Shown: piece by piece, positions 13,164 through 14,944 of the stretch | How positions within the stretch are numbered: position 1 is the stretch's first letter | How the letters are laid out: each line of letters starts with the position of its first letter | DNA from: an uncultured Oscillospiraceae bacterium | GTDB lineage: Bacteria; Bacillota; Clostridia; Oscillospirales; Oscillospiraceae | Direction: 5' to 3' | NCBI GenBank assembly: GCA_934643765.1 | Contig: CAKUCT010000023.1 | Coordinates: 1-14,944 of the forward strand | Length of the DNA: 14,944 bases | Position numbers and translations under genes: made by a program | Notes under the pieces: model-generated | Databases searched by the model: none | The model's input: only the letters and a program-made list of their open reading frames with translations | What the model was told of the DNA's origin: nothing

Positions 13164-14944
13164 TGTTTTTCTGCCTCCGTTTCCTTCTTTAAAACATCCA
13201 TGAACTCTTCGCCGGTGATTGTTTCCTTCTCATAGAGGTACTTTGCCAGCGCGTCAAGGGCCTTGCGGTTGTCCTGTAGGATTTTGATAGCCTTTTCGTG
13301 CTCTTTTTTCACAAGCGAGACGACCATCTTGTCGATCTCCTGCTGCGTGGCTGCCGAGCAGGCAAGGGACGTATCGCCGCCAAGATACTGATTGTTGACT
13401 GTCTCGAGGGCGACCATGTCAAACTCCTCACTCATGCCGTAGCGTGTAATCATGGCTCTTGCCAACTTCGTGGCCTGCTCAATGTCGTTCGAAGCGCCCG
13501 TCGTAATCTCGCCGAAGACGACCTCTTCTGCAGCTCTGCCGCCGGTGTAGGTGCAGATCTTATTTGCCAGCTCGTCTTTTGACATCAGGTACTTATCGCC
13601 GGTCTCAACCTGCATCGTATAGCCAAGCGCGCCGGAGGTCCTGGGGATGATCGTGATTTTCTGAACAGGCGCCGAATGTGTCTGCATTGCGGCGACCAGA
13701 GCGTGGCCGATTTCGTGGTAGGCGACGGTCTTCTTTTCTTTGTCGGACAGCACCGCGTTCTTTTTCTGATAGCCCGCGATGACGACCTCAATACTCTCTT
13801 CCAAATCGGCCTGGGTTACAACCTGGCGGTTGTTGCGAACCGCGCGCAGCGCGGCTTCGTTGATCATGTTCGCGAGCTCCGCGCCCGATGCGCCGGAGGC
13901 CATACGCGCGATCGTGTGGAAGTTCACATCGTCGCTCGTTTTGATCTTGCGTGCGTGCACTTTCAAAATGGCCTCACGTCCGGCAAGATCGGGAAGCTCA
14001 ACGGGAACACGCCGGTCAAAGCGGCCGGGTCGCGTCAGCGCCGGGTCAAGCGACTCGGGGCGGTTTGTTGCGGCAAGAATGATGACGCCGTTGTTTTCCT
14101 CAAAGCCATCCATTTCGGTCAGCAGCTGGTTCAGGGTCTGCTCGCGCTCGTCGTTGCTGGAGAGCTGATTGTCACGCTTTTTGCCGATGGCGTCAATTTC
14201 GTCGATGAAGACAATGCAGGGCGCTTTTTCCTTGGCCTGCTTGAAAAGGTCACGCACTTTGCTTGCGCCCATGCCGACGAACATTTCTACGAACTCGGAA
14301 CCGGAGATGGAGAAGAACGGCACATTCGATTCGCCGGCCACAGCCTTTGCAAGCATCGTCTTGCCGGTTCCCGGAGGGCCGACAAGCAGAACGCCCTTCG
14401 GCATCGACGCGCCGACGTCGGTGTATTTCTGCGGATTATGAAGATAGTCGACGATTTCAGCGAGCGACTCCTTTGCCTCGTCCTCGCCCGCGACATCCGA
14501 GAAGTGAATGCCCTGGGTGGACTGGACGTAGACCTTTGCGCCGGATTTTCCCGCGCCGCCGAACATCAAAGAGTCCTTGCCGCCCATCTGGTCGCGCAGC
14601 TTGCGCGCCATGTACTGGCCAAGGGCAATGAAGATAACCATCGGCAGAAGCCCCGTAATGAGCATGCTGAGCCAGGGGGATGTGGATGTGTCGACGTCCT
14701 TGGAGAACGTTGCGCCCGATTCATACAGACGCTCAGTCAGCGTGGGGTCGTCCATCACGTTTGTCTGATAGGCGTTGCCGTCCTTATCGGTAAAGACAAT
14801 CTGCTGATTTTCAACCTGGACCTTGCCGATGTTCTTGCTTTCGATCATGGACATGAACGTGCCGTAATCGACTTCTGTGACCTGGGTGTCCAGCAGCAGC
14901 GGCGTGAGCACCAGGTTGATGATCAGAATCACCAGCAGCACCAC
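13160..14944 (-). CDS. ftsH: ATP-dependent zinc metalloprotease FtsH (N-terminus cut by window edge)
   Basis: The 595 codons present (594 residues plus stop) cover nearly all of this membrane-anchored AAA+ protease, which degrades misassembled membrane proteins and selected regulators as a hexamer. In order are part of TM1 (1-17), an extracytoplasmic domain (about 20-90), TM2 (about 92-112), and the AAA core. The core has Walker A GPPGTGKT at 189-196, pore motif MFVGMG at 221-226, Walker B FIDEID at 246-251, and second region of homology with arginine fingers in RPGRFDRR at 305-312. The protease follows, with zinc site HEIGH at 410-414 and third ligand Asp487 in GASNDIE. The Ile in HEIGH replaces the more usual Ala. 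The first codon in view is a GTG that is probably internal; a few to a few dozen residues are missing. First known gene of the ftsH-DUF308-GT8 operon; its promoter is outside the window. Confidence 0.97.
   Translation of the reverse strand: MVLLVILIINLVLTPLLLDTQVTEVDYGTFMSMIESKNIGKVQVENQQIVFTDKDGNAYQTNVMDDPTLTERLYESGATFSKDVDTSTSPWLSMLITGLLPMVIFIALGQYMARKLRDQMGGKDSLMFGGAGKSGAKVYVQSTQGIHFSDVAGEDEAKESLAEIVDYLHNPQKYTDVGASMPKGVLLVGPPGTGKTMLAKAVAGESNVPFFSISGSEFVEMFVGMGASKVRDLFKQAKEKAPCIVFIDEIDAIGKKRDNQLSSNDEREQTLNQLLTEMDGFEENNGVIILAATNRPESLDPALTRPGRFDRRVPVELPDLAGREAILKVHARKIKTSDDVNFHTIARMASGASGAELANMINEAALRAVRNNRQVVTQADLEESIEVVIAGYQKKNAVLSDKEKKTVAYHEIGHALVAAMQTHSAPVQKITIIPRTSGALGYTMQVETGDKYLMSKDELANKICTYTGGRAAEEVVFGEITTGASNDIEQATKLARAMITRYGMSEEFDMVALETVNNQYLGGDTSLACSAATQQEIDKMVVSLVKKEHEKAIKILQDNRKALDALAKYLYEKETITGEEFMDVLKKETEAEKQ

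Noticed and set aside
13569..13733. HEIGH instead of HEAGH in the FtsH zinc site as a possible defect
   Set aside because: Both His and the Glu are intact and the third ligand Asp487 is present; the middle residue varies among FtsH proteins.

Overview
The window looks like chromosome from an anaerobic, fairly GC-rich Clostridia member of the Bacillota, with Oscillospirales-like gut bacteria the best guess. The evidence is strong AGGAGG-type ribosome binding sites, U-tract terminators, an ECF-type vitamin S component, and TPP and c-di-GMP-I riboswitches used as leader attenuators. This placement is an inference; there is no rRNA or other decisive marker. No mobile element, CRISPR array, tRNA or rRNA was seen.

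Layout. Plus strand, 1-3317: the last codons of an unrecognised gene with a textbook terminator; a promoter and an 831-aa MalT-like LuxR-family ATPase regulator (310-2805) with its own terminator; then a small XRE-type repressor-like protein (3009-3317) whose promoter sits inside a perfect inverted repeat. Everything after that is on the minus strand. At 8525-3347 lies a thiamin salvage operon read right to left: promoter, TPP riboswitch, intrinsic terminator, thiW, thiM, thiE, a HAD phosphatase, thiD, cytX, terminator. The genes overlap or nearly touch, except for an 81-nt gap before thiD. ThiW (thiazole uptake) feeds ThiM, CytX (hydroxymethylpyrimidine uptake) feeds ThiD, and ThiE joins the two products to make thiamin phosphate. 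No thiC, thiG, thiS or thiH is present here, so the operon recycles scavenged moieties rather than making them.

At 11667-8569 is a 929-residue hybrid sensor kinase with two periplasmic solute-binding-like domains, one membrane helix, HisKA/HATPase and a receiver. Its long leader holds, in order of transcription, a promoter, an early intrinsic terminator, a c-di-GMP-I (GEMM) riboswitch, and a second terminator just before the ribosome binding site. This second messenger-controlled sensor is the most interesting unit in the window. From 14944 down to 11759 lies an ftsH - DUF308 membrane protein - GT8 glycosyltransferase operon, with ftsH cut by the window edge.

The other striking observation is downstream of the TPP terminator. 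The thiW leader carries a second, diverged partial copy of the TPP aptamer: the P2/P3 side is kept, with compensatory base changes, and the pyrophosphate-sensing half is missing.
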